Source: CALLMM01 sp964429855 (lineage in GTDB: Bacteria; Armatimonadota; Chthonomonadetes; Chthonomonadales; CAJBBX01). From it: a DNA stretch of 64,000 nt. The notes beneath the pieces were generated by a model. It was not told where the DNA came from, did no database searches, and saw only the letters and a list, made by a program, of their open reading frames with translations. Shown in pieces: positions 25,000 to 33,599 of this stretch. Position numbers and translations under genes: made by a program. The stretch is from assembly GCA_964429855.1 (NCBI GenBank), contig CAYSDM010000005.1, positions 1-64,000 on the forward strand, in the 5' to 3' direction. Every line of letters begins with the position of its first letter. Within the stretch, counting starts at the first letter, position 1.

Positions 25000-27288
25000 T
25001 CAGAGGTTGCGCGTAGAGATGATGAGCATCTGGTTGTTGGACTCTTTCCACACAGAATCTACGACCTGTCCGTCGGTTTTGAAAGCGGTGGTCTGGTAGC
25101 GATAATGGAGCGAAGCGCCTGGAGGCAGCGGGAACTTCGCCGATTGACTCGTCTGCGTTCCATCATAAAAGAGACTCTGTTCCTCGTCTTCCGGCTGACC
25201 TGCGAGCGCCAGTTTCAGACGAACCTGAAGCGCATCCAGTCCCGCCTCCGGCAACGCAGGTCCGATCAGGCGCACCTCCACGGTGGCGACCCGGCTTTCC
25301 GCCGCGCCGATAATCAGCGATGGTTCCGACGTCTCCTTCCACTCCCCCTCCGTCACAAATCCCGTCTCAAAGGTGGTAACCCGATAGCGAACGGTCTGCT
25401 GATTGAGATTCAGAATGGGCCAGCTAAACGTTCTGGAATTGAAGGGAGGTTCGAAAGTTAGCTGGAAAGTGCGCTCGTAACGGTTTTGCGTGTCCTGATA
25501 GTCGAGTTCCAGAAGAAGCTGCGTGACCTGTTGTGAGAGAACAACCGGACGGATCAGAAGCTGACGATCACGGGAGAAGGGCGTATCAACTCTGAGCAGC
25601 GGATCGGTAAACTCCTGAGGAGGAGCATCGAAAACCGCGTTGTCCTGGAATAGATAGGTACACTGAGCGATATATTTGCGCGCGCTCTCACCTTTTGTGC
25701 GAACCTGCCATCGGAAAGGAGGAAAGGGAGGAGCAGCAGGATTCAATCGGAAATGCTCTTCAGCGCGAAATCGCTGATCCTCTGTCTCGCAGGAGAGATT
25801 GATTCGCACCTCTTTGACATCCGGATGTATGGTTCCGGGGGCAACCTCCACATCCAGAACGCCGAAGTCGTCATACGGGCTTATCCGCAGGGAACGATTT
25901 GCGCTGGTTTTCGCCGGAATCTCGTAGTGAAAGCTATCGGTATCCACGCCGGTTTTTCGGGCAAACTCGTAGATCAGCGCATACGAGTAGGACAGGCTCT
26001 TCCGGTTTCGGCGTTTGACGGCGAAGGTTTTGTCACCGCTGGAATCAGGACGGAAGAGCAGCGAAGCGGACTCCGGAGGAACCGGGTCTGAAGGGGTTCC
26101 GTAGGTGATCTTCGCTTCAACCTGTCGAATATTCAGGGCGTCGAACTCCTCCTTTTGAGGACCGGTAACCAGCACCTGCAGCGTCTCAAAAAAAGCGTTA
26201 TCCAGATCAATGCGGTGAATCTGCTCCTGCAGTTCTCCCGGGCGCAGCAGAAGCGGAAGGAAACCCTGCGGGCAGTGGGTTCTCTCTTCTGGCGACTGTT
26301 CATTGTAGCGATACACCGCTGTCCGTAACTCCGTGGTCATCTGCGCCTTCAGCGTCAGTCCAATGCTCCCCGTATTTGTCAGATTTCCGATGATACTGCC
26401 GAGATCTGACGCCGCCGACTGTGGTGAGGGGGAAGGGGTGGTTGTCGGACGAAACAGTTGTTGAATGATCTGGTCTTTGAAGAGAGAGAGAGCCAGTTCT
26501 TTACTCTTTTGCGCCTCCTCGCCGACGGCCTGACTCACCAGACGAATCTGAATGTCGTTCCTCTCCACCAGATAATCAATTCCTGCGGAGATGTCCGCTT
26601 TGAACCACTGATACTGTCCGCTTAATCCACCGCCGAAATGGGTGTGGATGCGCGAGAGATTCGCGGTAATCTCCACATCCACCGCCGGACGCAGACCGTA
26701 AAAAGCGAGTTCATAGACCACGCCGACCGGAGCCGCGCCATCCCTGTAGAGACCCTCCAGAAAAGCGACTCCCTGCTGTGAGAGAGCAAGCGAAAAGATC
26801 GCGCGCAGGTCCCCCAGCAGCGCGGGAGTAGAGCTTCCGATTATCTGTTCGACAAAAGTCGGACGCCCTTTCGTCGGGGTTTCGGAGGCGGGACTAGCCT
26901 GAGCCTCACCCGGTTTGTTAAACCGATCCAGAGCAAGCACGCGCACAGAGCCTTTATGATAGGGAATCGGGTAGAGGCTGATCTGATCCGCAGGAACTCC
27001 TGTTAAGCCCTCCAGTCCCTGACGAAGCGCCAGTTTCTTCGCTTCCATGAGAGCGCAGTCAACGCCCATCGTCAGAAATCCCGCGCCTAACTCCTCCGGG
27101 ATTCGGGTTCCGCTCAATACCGAGTGCTCCAGTTCTACCGAATACATCATCAGATCGAACATGAGCCGACCTGCGGCGCGGCTGATCTTCGGCTCAGGAG
27201 CTGCATAGTAGAATAGATTTCCGACCGCGTGATCGCGGTAGACCAGAATGCCCCCGATATCATAGTAGGGCGGTTCAAGGCTTAACAT
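25000..27288 (-). CDS. Cluster protein F: large paralogue
   Basis: A 762-residue paralogue. The head carries L-F-Y-Y-A-A-P-E-P near residue 26 and M-F-D-L-M-M-Y. The central motif is T-P-A-L-L-G-D-L-R-A, followed by G-V-V-Y-E-L-A-F-Y-G-L-R-P. The helical middle has K-A-D-I-S-A-G-I-D-Y-L-V, then comes I-D-L-D-N-A-F-F and roughly three Ig-like modules. AAAGAGG lies before the ATG. Gaps to its neighbours are 15 and 49 bases. No signal peptide or enzyme motif. The clear match to E and G within conserved core motifs shows duplication within the cluster. Confidence 0.8.
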   Translation of the reverse strand: MLSLEPPYYDIGGILVYRDHAVGNLFYYAAPEPKISRAAGRLMFDLMMYSVELEHSVLSGTRIPEELGAGFLTMGVDCALMEAKKLALRQGLEGLTGVPADQISLYPIPYHKGSVRVLALDRFNKPGEAQASPASETPTKGRPTFVEQIIGSSTPALLGDLRAIFSLALSQQGVAFLEGLYRDGAAPVGVVYELAFYGLRPAVDVEITANLSRIHTHFGGGLSGQYQWFKADISAGIDYLVERNDIQIRLVSQAVGEEAQKSKELALSLFKDQIIQQLFRPTTTPSPSPQSAASDLGSIIGNLTNTGSIGLTLKAQMTTELRTAVYRYNEQSPEERTHCPQGFLPLLLRPGELQEQIHRIDLDNAFFETLQVLVTGPQKEEFDALNIRQVEAKITYGTPSDPVPPESASLLFRPDSSGDKTFAVKRRNRKSLSYSYALIYEFARKTGVDTDSFHYEIPAKTSANRSLRISPYDDFGVLDVEVAPGTIHPDVKEVRINLSCETEDQRFRAEEHFRLNPAAPPFPPFRWQVRTKGESARKYIAQCTYLFQDNAVFDAPPQEFTDPLLRVDTPFSRDRQLLIRPVVLSQQVTQLLLELDYQDTQNRYERTFQLTFEPPFNSRTFSWPILNLNQQTVRYRVTTFETGFVTEGEWKETSEPSLIIGAAESRVATVEVRLIGPALPEAGLDALQVRLKLALAGQPEDEEQSLFYDGTQTSQSAKFPLPPGASLHYRYQTTAFKTDGQVVDSVWKESNNQMLIISTRNL

Positions 27289-27303
27289 CGCACAGACCTC
27301 TTT

Positions 27304-29655
27304 CTATGCGCTGACGCTCTTGTTGCGCAGGTGAACGACCAGCAAGTTCGATTCGGTGGACTGCCACGGCGTTGTCGTGGCAAAGCCGTTCTTGTCTACA
27401 AAAGTCGCCCGATAGTGCACGGCGCGAAGCGGCGGGTCTCCGAGCAGCCACTCCCAGTGTGGAAAAGAGCCGCCATCCGGCAACAGGCGCATCTCAGTTT
27501 CCGCCTTTACCTGATCGTTGTTAGGGTCGCGAACCTGAAGCTGAACGCGCACCTCCTCCAGGCGATTATCCCGCAAGTTTCCGCCAACGGTTCGAATAGT
27601 GATGACCCCCTGCTCAACAATCCGCTGATCCAGCAACAGACGCTCATCTGCGGTTTCACGCCAGGCTCCCTCCATCAGACGGCCGTCATTCATGAAGATC
27701 GTCAGGCGATATAGAATCGCGCGTGAACCCTCTTTCGCAATCGGGATATCGCGCCGGAGAAAACGAGTCTGCGCGTTCAAGTCTATCTGCTCTTCGTGGC
27801 GGATGTTGTTTGCTTCATCCTGATACTTGAGCTGAACAAAGGCGACCATGATATTCTGCCAGGGCAGATTGACAAACAGATTGAGCGCGCGTTTGGTGGG
27901 GAGAGGATCGGGGATCGGAAGCCAGTCCTCTACCTGCTCCTTCCAGTCCGAGACGATATTTCCCCCGTTCGCCTGCGTTCGATGGTAGGTGATACGATAG
28001 CGGTAGGGGCGAGGAGTCTGCGAAAAGCTGCGAAATCTCCAGATATTCTCTGCAGAGTCCGCCGACAACTGGACGCGACCGCGCTGAATGGAGTCAGAAC
28101 CATCGGCGTTATACTCCAGTTCAACCGTCACGTTGGGGAACTGCACGAAGGAGAAGGTCGGACTGACGCTGACCTGCGCCTCGCGAATGGCGTAGGCATC
28201 TCGCGGCTCCACAAAAAGCTCCCCCGCACTGCCATTGCGCCAATCAGAGGTGACCGGAGCGTGCGCGCCATAAACGCCGGCGGGATTGAAGCGAACTTCC
28301 GTCCGATAGCGATAAGGGGCAGCAAAGTTGGCAGACACAACTCCCAGAAGATTGACGGTGTAACTTTCGCGCTCGGATGCGCTGCGAAAAGAGAGCAACC
28401 TCTGGTCGGTCAGCGTATTGTCCGCCTGAATACGTCCGATCTCAACCAGCACTTCCGAGAGACCATCAGCAGAAAACCGATCTTCCACCGCAACCTTTAT
28501 ATCCAGCCGAGGAAAACCGTCCAGATTAATCTTGTTGACAAGCGTCTCCCGAAGTTCGTTCCAATCGCTTCGCTGGCGTCCCTGTTCGTCCACCCGGAAC
28601 CGATTGAGTATTCCGCCAAGCGTCCCTTGCGGAACAACCTCCCGGCGTTCCGCGCAGGACTCCTCCATGCGCGCATTGAGCAGGCGCAGCTGATCCTCTG
28701 CCACCGCTCTGAGCTTATAGCCGACTCCTGGAATGACGCTGCGTAAAAGGCTCCAGGCGGTATCCTGAATCGTCTCGCCAATGGAGTTGGCTTTCGCGGC
28801 GGCAGGATCAATCATCGGGGTGAAGAGATGTTCCAGCACCCAGTCCATCAGGTATTTACGCGCGCGTTCGGCGGCGGAGCGCGCCTCTGAACCGGTTCCA
28901 AAGATGCTGGTCTCGATTTTGATATTGTTCTCTTCCAGTGCGCGGGTGATGTTCACCTCGACATCGGCGGAGACATAGTAGGCGTTGGCGATCAGGTGAT
29001 TCTGCAGTGTGCGATAGACTTTACTCCAATCCGCCTGAAGATTGATCTCATAACTGGGACGCAGCCCGGCAAAGGCAAGACGATAGATCACGATGATGGG
29101 AAGATCGGGAGTATCCAGACACTTTTCCAGAAGCTCCGCTTCCGGCGCGCCCATCATCAGTTGAAAAACGGCGCGATTGTCCCCGCCCAGCGAAGCGCGC
29201 CCGGAGCCGAGAAAGCGAATCTGAAACGGTCCGGGAGGAACAGTGGGAGTTGGGGATATGAGCGGTGAGGGGACTGCTTCTGTGGTCGCTGTGGGCGGAG
29301 TAGACGACTGTCCAAGCGCAACTAATTCGACCGTCCCCTCGTCAAAAAGAACCGGGCTGAGCCGGATCTCTCCTCCGGCACGGTTATCCGTCCGCGCGGC
29401 GACCTGCTCGCGAAGACGCGACTGCGCCTCCAAATCACTGAAGAGTCCGGTCGCAAGCGTTAACAAGCCGCCCTGTATTTTTGCTTCCCCCGCTCCTCCG
29501 CCAAGATACTGCACCAGAGAGAAACTCGGTTTTCGCTGCTCATTAAGCAATAACTGCGGGGCGGGCGGAATATAGTAGAATTGATTCAGATCGGCATGGT
29601 CCGGCAAAATGGTGTAACCGTCTACAACAAGGTAGGGCGGATTCAGGAAGATCAT
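27304..29655 (-). CDS. Cluster protein G: large paralogue
   Basis: A 783-residue paralogue. Head motif Q-F-Y-Y-I-P-P-A-P near residue 26, central motif A-S-L-G-G-D-N-R-A-V-F and V-I-Y-R-L-A-F-A-G-L-R-P. The middle has S-A-D-V-E-V-N-I-T-R-A-L, then Ig-like modules such as N-I-M-V-A-F-V-Q-L-K-Y-Q-D-E-A-N-N. A start at ATG 29655 (M-I-F-L-N-P-P-Y) matches where the other members begin; the frame is open 12 codons further upstream but without a ribosome-binding site. A Pro/Thr-rich linker at about 130-150 precedes the central motif. It is closest to E and F. Function unknown. Confidence 0.8.
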   Translation of the reverse strand: MIFLNPPYLVVDGYTILPDHADLNQFYYIPPAPQLLLNEQRKPSFSLVQYLGGGAGEAKIQGGLLTLATGLFSDLEAQSRLREQVAARTDNRAGGEIRLSPVLFDEGTVELVALGQSSTPPTATTEAVPSPLISPTPTVPPGPFQIRFLGSGRASLGGDNRAVFQLMMGAPEAELLEKCLDTPDLPIIVIYRLAFAGLRPSYEINLQADWSKVYRTLQNHLIANAYYVSADVEVNITRALEENNIKIETSIFGTGSEARSAAERARKYLMDWVLEHLFTPMIDPAAAKANSIGETIQDTAWSLLRSVIPGVGYKLRAVAEDQLRLLNARMEESCAERREVVPQGTLGGILNRFRVDEQGRQRSDWNELRETLVNKINLDGFPRLDIKVAVEDRFSADGLSEVLVEIGRIQADNTLTDQRLLSFRSASERESYTVNLLGVVSANFAAPYRYRTEVRFNPAGVYGAHAPVTSDWRNGSAGELFVEPRDAYAIREAQVSVSPTFSFVQFPNVTVELEYNADGSDSIQRGRVQLSADSAENIWRFRSFSQTPRPYRYRITYHRTQANGGNIVSDWKEQVEDWLPIPDPLPTKRALNLFVNLPWQNIMVAFVQLKYQDEANNIRHEEQIDLNAQTRFLRRDIPIAKEGSRAILYRLTIFMNDGRLMEGAWRETADERLLLDQRIVEQGVITIRTVGGNLRDNRLEEVRVQLQVRDPNNDQVKAETEMRLLPDGGSFPHWEWLLGDPPLRAVHYRATFVDKNGFATTTPWQSTESNLLVVHLRNKSVSA

Positions 29656-29731
29656 CGAGTTCTCTTTCCCTGAACGCAGCCTGGCGTTCAATTTTGAAAC
29701 ACATCATCTGTAAGCGTGGAAAAGGATATTC

Positions 29732-29770
29732 GGCTCCTCTCCTCCAGGGAGTTTTCAAGGGAGAGGAGCC
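29732..29770 (-). other. Intercistronic hairpin between cluster genes H and G
   Basis: A perfect 11-bp stem GGCTCCTCTCC / GGAGAGGAGCC encloses a 17-base loop, 10 bases after the stop of gene H. No T run follows on the minus strand. It may be a partial terminator or a 3' protective structure making the first gene of the operon more abundant. Confidence 0.45.
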
Positions 29771-29779
29771 AAAAACCCG

Positions 29780-32014
29780 TTAAGGAGGAGTAGGAAGGAA
29801 CAGAAAGTCGCTGGAGCCTCCGCTCAGGACGCCGGTCTGATCCGACAGCGTCTTCCGTGAGCCGTCTGACATGAAATACTCCACATCATACAGGAAGTTC
29901 AGAGCCGCCTTCTTACGCGCAATCGTCCATTCGAGCGGTTTAGTATCGCGGAAAACAAGCGTTTCGGTGTCCATCACGCCGGTATCGGCTTCTGCGTACT
30001 TCAAACGGACGATCACCCTCCGTACCTCGCTTCCCAGGCCGATGTCGCTCGGATCCACCTGCACAGTGACCACTCCGCCGGGAGCGTTCCCCACGATCAG
30101 GGTTTTCGCATCGGTGTCGCGGGTGATCCAGGGATGCTCCACAACTCCGCCATTCGCCAGCAGCCATTTCTCCGAATAGCGGTATCCCCGGATGTTGGCG
30201 TCTCGCAGCGGGAACTTCCACCACTTGGTCGGCGAGGCGTCCTCTTTAGCGAAGCTCTTCGTATCCTTCATGCGATAGTCGTGCCCGTCGTCGTACTCCA
30301 GATCGAGGATCACCTGACGCACCTCTTTCCAGTCCACAGAAGGAATGATCGCAAGGTTAAACTGCTCATCAAACGGAGTAGGGATTTTCACGTAGCGGGT
30401 TGCCGGGGTCGCTCCGATCCAATCGGTGGTAGATCGCTGGACGACATTGTTCTCATCCTTGATCACATAGGTGATGCGATAGCGGTAGTTCTGTTCCCAG
30501 GGAGCATAGATCACGCGCCGGTAGTTCGCCTCTGCCGCAGCTTTGTTCAGCAGAACCGTTTCCACGGCCGTTGGAACCTTATTTCGCGAATCGCCGTACT
30601 CAATCTCGACCTCTATCGCGCTCAACTTATCATCGAACGCCTCCGGGGGAGTCGCGAAGTTAATCTCTATGACGCCGGGATTGGGCACATTCAGGGTCAG
30701 ATGACGCACCATCGTGGTATATTTCGCGATAGTCGCTTTCTGAATGGGACCCGACTTATAGTTGACCTCGATCTCAACCTGATAGTTATCTTTGCCGACA
30801 TCGGCGAGTCTGGTTTTGAACTCTTTCTTTGTCAGATCATCCTTCGTGAAGAGAACGCTCTTGCGTTCCGTGATTCGCGTGCCATCCGGCTTCGCCTGAT
30901 CGTAGCTGAGATGTCCGATCACGCTGTGAACGATGTCGCCGTACTTCGCAAAGTCCAGATTGGTGTCAATAGATACGTTTAGCGTATTGTAGTACCAGGG
31001 AGCGTTCTGCAGGTCAATATCGGTGATCACCTGATCGGCAGGCGCTCCCAGGAAAGAGGGATTAATCTGCGAACTGGGGTTATAGAAGCGCGTCACCACA
31101 TCCCGATAGGATACGTTCAGATCGAAGTTAGCGGTTATGTCCTGGCTGAGATAGCTCATCCACTGACTGCGCCGATCTTCTTCTGTCTCAATGGTTCCGC
31201 CTTTCAGGAAATGCTCCTTGATGAAATCGTCCATTGCGCGGAAGGCGAAGGCGCGAAGCGATTCCATATCGTCCTGACTCAGGCTGACACTCCCTTTAAG
31301 AATCTCCAGCTTCACCATGCCCTGCGATTCCATCGTTTCGGCAATGGAGGTGCGGTGCGCTACCTCGTGAGACTCCTCATTACCCCAGGTGTCTTCACTG
31401 GAGACCTTCTCCGCCGTGTAGCCCATCACCACCTCTTTAACCTGCTTCGAATCGATCTTACCTCGAATAGTAACGGCAGGCAGGCGGACATCGAACTTAA
31501 GATTGTACTGAATGGCGGCAATACTGCCTCCGTGTTTCAAGGCTTCATAGAAGAGCGTCGCAGCATCCGAGTTCAATTCAACTGCAACGGACGCGGTATT
31601 ATCGCCAAACAGGGATGGACGACCGAGACTGACCGCTTTTATCATGCGGTTGTCTTTCATCATTATCAGTTCGATATCTCCATCCACAAAGTCCACCGCC
31701 GCCAGGCTGACCGTAGGTACATTGATGGAGAGGGGCATCTCTGCCCGAAGACGCTGCTGCAATACCGGTTGGATCTGATTCAGTTTGGCCTGGTCTACGA
31801 TCATGGCGGTGGTGAATACCAGGTAACCTCCACCCGGCTCCTGTCCGGCGCGATCTATCGGGAACTGATAGCGCAGGAAGGTGAACATAGGCTTTCCATC
31901 AGCGGCTTTCTGAATAACCGGGTTGTTCGGCAGGTAGTAGAAGCGAGCGGGGTCTTCGTCATCGCGAAAGATCGAGATACCTTCAAGGACATCGTACATC
32001 GGAATGCTTAACAT
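29780..32014 (-). CDS. Cluster protein H: first gene of the cluster, large paralogue
   Basis: A 744-residue paralogue and the promoter-proximal gene. The head has R-F-Y-Y-L-P-N-N-P at about 24-32 and M-F-T-F-L-R-Y. The central motif is R-P-S-L-F-G-D-N-T-A, followed by I-Q-Y-N-L-K-F. The middle includes M-D-D-F-I-K-E-H-F and D-L-Q-N-A-P-W-Y-Y; then come three Ig-like modules of about 95 residues, one containing V-R-Q-V-I-L-D-L-E-Y-D-D. The start is ATG 32014 with AAGGAG 7 bases before it. H and B are more like each other than like E, F and G, so the family has two subgroups. No signal peptide. Function unknown. Confidence 0.82.
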   Translation of the reverse strand: MLSIPMYDVLEGISIFRDDEDPARFYYLPNNPVIQKAADGKPMFTFLRYQFPIDRAGQEPGGGYLVFTTAMIVDQAKLNQIQPVLQQRLRAEMPLSINVPTVSLAAVDFVDGDIELIMMKDNRMIKAVSLGRPSLFGDNTASVAVELNSDAATLFYEALKHGGSIAAIQYNLKFDVRLPAVTIRGKIDSKQVKEVVMGYTAEKVSSEDTWGNEESHEVAHRTSIAETMESQGMVKLEILKGSVSLSQDDMESLRAFAFRAMDDFIKEHFLKGGTIETEEDRRSQWMSYLSQDITANFDLNVSYRDVVTRFYNPSSQINPSFLGAPADQVITDIDLQNAPWYYNTLNVSIDTNLDFAKYGDIVHSVIGHLSYDQAKPDGTRITERKSVLFTKDDLTKKEFKTRLADVGKDNYQVEIEVNYKSGPIQKATIAKYTTMVRHLTLNVPNPGVIEINFATPPEAFDDKLSAIEVEIEYGDSRNKVPTAVETVLLNKAAAEANYRRVIYAPWEQNYRYRITYVIKDENNVVQRSTTDWIGATPATRYVKIPTPFDEQFNLAIIPSVDWKEVRQVILDLEYDDGHDYRMKDTKSFAKEDASPTKWWKFPLRDANIRGYRYSEKWLLANGGVVEHPWITRDTDAKTLIVGNAPGGVVTVQVDPSDIGLGSEVRRVIVRLKYAEADTGVMDTETLVFRDTKPLEWTIARKKAALNFLYDVEYFMSDGSRKTLSDQTGVLSGGSSDFLFLPTPP

Positions 32015-32104
32015 GGGTCGCTCCTTGCGCGCTACATCCGGGTAGGTGGGGAGGCAAAATCTGCCGAAAGGGGGCATATCCCGGCAAAAATACCTGACTC
32101 ACGC

Positions 32105-32139
32105 ATTATACAATGCTTTATACGATCATAAGCTGTTAA
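32105..32139 (-). promoter_or_regulatory. Candidate promoter of the nine-gene cluster
   Basis: On the minus strand a perfect TATAAT (32105-32110) lies 90 bases upstream of gene H. A TTAACA at 32134-32139 is too far away (23 bases) to be its ordinary -35 box, and nothing better is seen at 17 bases, so an activator may be needed. The rest of the 323-base gap 32015-32337 holds only the tRNA-Pro terminator; I see no gene in it. Confidence 0.45.
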
Positions 32140-32301
32140 ATGGATCACATATTCGGTATGACACATTCAACAGAATCGCTAGAGGAGAAGGCGAGGAAAC
32201 TGGCGACAGGAATGACTGATACCGTAACAGGTATAATTGGATGGAGCAATGGAGATGTGTGTCAGGAAAAAGAAGGTCAGCACACTGGCGGATGAATATA
32301 C

Positions 32302-32328
32302 GAAAAGCCATCTCAATTGAGATGGCTT
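32302..32328 (-). terminator. Terminator of tRNA-Pro
   Basis: Read on the minus strand, AAGCCATCTC-AATT-GAGATGGCTT forms a 10-bp stem with a 4-base loop ending in TTTTCG. It lies 10 bases after the tRNA-Pro gene. Confidence 0.85.
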
Positions 32329-32337
32329 ACACGTAAA

Positions 32338-32411
32338 TCGGGGTGACAGGACTTGAACCTGCGGCCTCTTGTACCCCATACAAGCACTCTACCAAGCTGA
32401 GCTACACCCCG
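32338..32411 (-). tRNA. tRNA-Pro (anticodon GGG)
   Basis: The minus strand folds to a 74-nt cloverleaf: acceptor CGGGGTG / CACCCCG, anticodon arm CTTGT-ATGGGGT-ACAAG with anticodon GGG, T arm GCAGG-TTCAAGT-CCTGT, discriminator A. The 3' CCA is not encoded. Confidence 0.95.
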
Positions 32412-32425
32412 AACCATCAGAGGGT

Positions 32426-32454
32426 ATTATACAACGTATGCGCGAAGGTGTCAA
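32426..32454 (-). promoter_or_regulatory. Perfect sigma-70 promoter of tRNA-Pro, overlapping the mutY start
   Basis: On the minus strand TTGACA (32449-32454), exactly 17 bases and TATAAT (32426-32431) form a full-consensus promoter directed into tRNA-Pro. It overlaps the first codons of the divergent mutY gene. Confidence 0.93.
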
Positions 32455-33598
32455 CGGTAAGACGGCGATTCCGTCGGAGATAGCGGAGGAGGCGCGGGAG
32501 GCTTTTCAGAGCGGGCTTCTGCGATGGTATCGGAAAAACCGGCGAGAGCTTCCCTGGCGAAGGCGCGAAGATGATCCCTACGCGGTCTGGGTTTCCGAGA
32601 TCATGCTGCAGCAGACCCAGGTGAAGACGGTCATTCCCTACTTCGAACGCTGGATGGCGCGGTTCCCGACATTAACGGCTCTGGCAGAGGCTCCTCTGGC
32701 AGAGGTACTACGCTACTGGGCAGGTCTGGGTTACTATGCCCGCGCTCGCAACCTGCACCGGGCAGCGCAGCAGGTTGCTGCATTGTATAACGGAGCGCTC
32801 CCCTCCGATCCTGAGCTTCTGGGGAGACTGCCTGGCATCGGAAGATATACGCTTGGAGCAATTCTCTCTATCGCTTTCCAGCAAAAAGCAGCTATCGTTG
32901 ACGCCAATGTCATGCGCGTGCTGAGTCGGGTCTTTGGAATCGAGGGCGATCCGAAGTCGAACCCGGCGAATGCGCGAATCTGGGAGCTTGCGGAGAGCCT
33001 GATCCCTTCCGGCGAGGCGCGTGACTTCAATCAAGCGCTCATGGAACTAGGCGCGCTGATCTGCTCCCCCTCCGATCCAATCTGTGAAAGCTGTCCTCTT
33101 CTGAGCGTCTGCATTGCCGGAAACAGCCTCGATCCGACCGCTCTACCGCAGATCCCGGAGGGAAAGAGAACCGTCCATGCAACGCATGTCTCGGTAATCG
33201 TTCGGCTAGATGACCGGGTTCTGATGATCCAGCGTCCGCCGCATGGACTATGGGGCGGATTATGGGAGTTTCCCCGGAGGATTTGCGAATCGGGAGAGAC
33301 GCCAGAAGAGTGCGCCTCCAGAGCCGCCAGAGAGGTTGTCGGACTTCAGGTACGCATTGGCGGCCGTGTCGGGAAAGTGAAACATGCGGTCACGCATCAT
33401 GCGATCACACTGCTGGGATATGAAGCGTTTTTGATTTCTGAAAGGGTGGACAGGCATTCGTCCATCGTGCAGTGGGTAACGGCGGAGGAGATGGAGACGT
33501 TGCCTCTCTCCTCTCCACAAACACTTCTGTATAAGTCCTTTCTAAATCACCTGCGTCAGGAAACTACAGGAGTAAAGCAGTATCAACTACCTCTTTAA
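32438..33598 (+). CDS. mutY: A/G-specific adenine glycosylase
   Basis: A 386-residue base-excision-repair enzyme that removes adenine opposite 8-oxoguanine. The catalytic Glu54 lies in S-E-I-M-L-Q-Q-T-Q, the helix-hairpin-helix in L-P-G-I-G-R-Y-T, and the catalytic Asp155 in V-D-A-N-V-M-R. The 4Fe-4S cluster is bound by Cys209, 216, 219 and 225 (C-x6-C-x2-C-x5-C). The C-terminal Nudix-like domain (from about residue 240) recognises 8-oxoguanine. There is no Shine-Dalgarno sequence before the ATG; a GTG at 32450 is an alternative. A Nudix hydrolase gene follows after one base, forming a small oxidised-nucleotide repair unit. Confidence 0.95.
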   Translation: MREGVNGKTAIPSEIAEEAREAFQSGLLRWYRKNRRELPWRRREDDPYAVWVSEIMLQQTQVKTVIPYFERWMARFPTLTALAEAPLAEVLRYWAGLGYYARARNLHRAAQQVAALYNGALPSDPELLGRLPGIGRYTLGAILSIAFQQKAAIVDANVMRVLSRVFGIEGDPKSNPANARIWELAESLIPSGEARDFNQALMELGALICSPSDPICESCPLLSVCIAGNSLDPTALPQIPEGKRTVHATHVSVIVRLDDRVLMIQRPPHGLWGGLWEFPRRICESGETPEECASRAAREVVGLQVRIGGRVGKVKHAVTHHAITLLGYEAFLISERVDRHSSIVQWVTAEEMETLPLSSPQTLLYKSFLNHLRQETTGVKQYQLPL

Positions 33599-33599
33599 T

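Noticed and set aside
27796..28746. A 316-codon plus-strand open frame opposite cluster gene G
   Set aside because: It lies inside a convincing paralogue gene and has no recognisable motif.
13310..32014. Cluster as a contractile injection system, phage tail or ABC-toxin locus
   Set aside because: No sheath, tube, baseplate, AAA+ ATPase or RHS-like protein is present, and the large proteins lack the known signatures.
32232..32237. TATAAT on the plus strand upstream of tRNA-Pro
   Set aside because: No -35 box and no gene downstream on that strand before the antisense tRNA.
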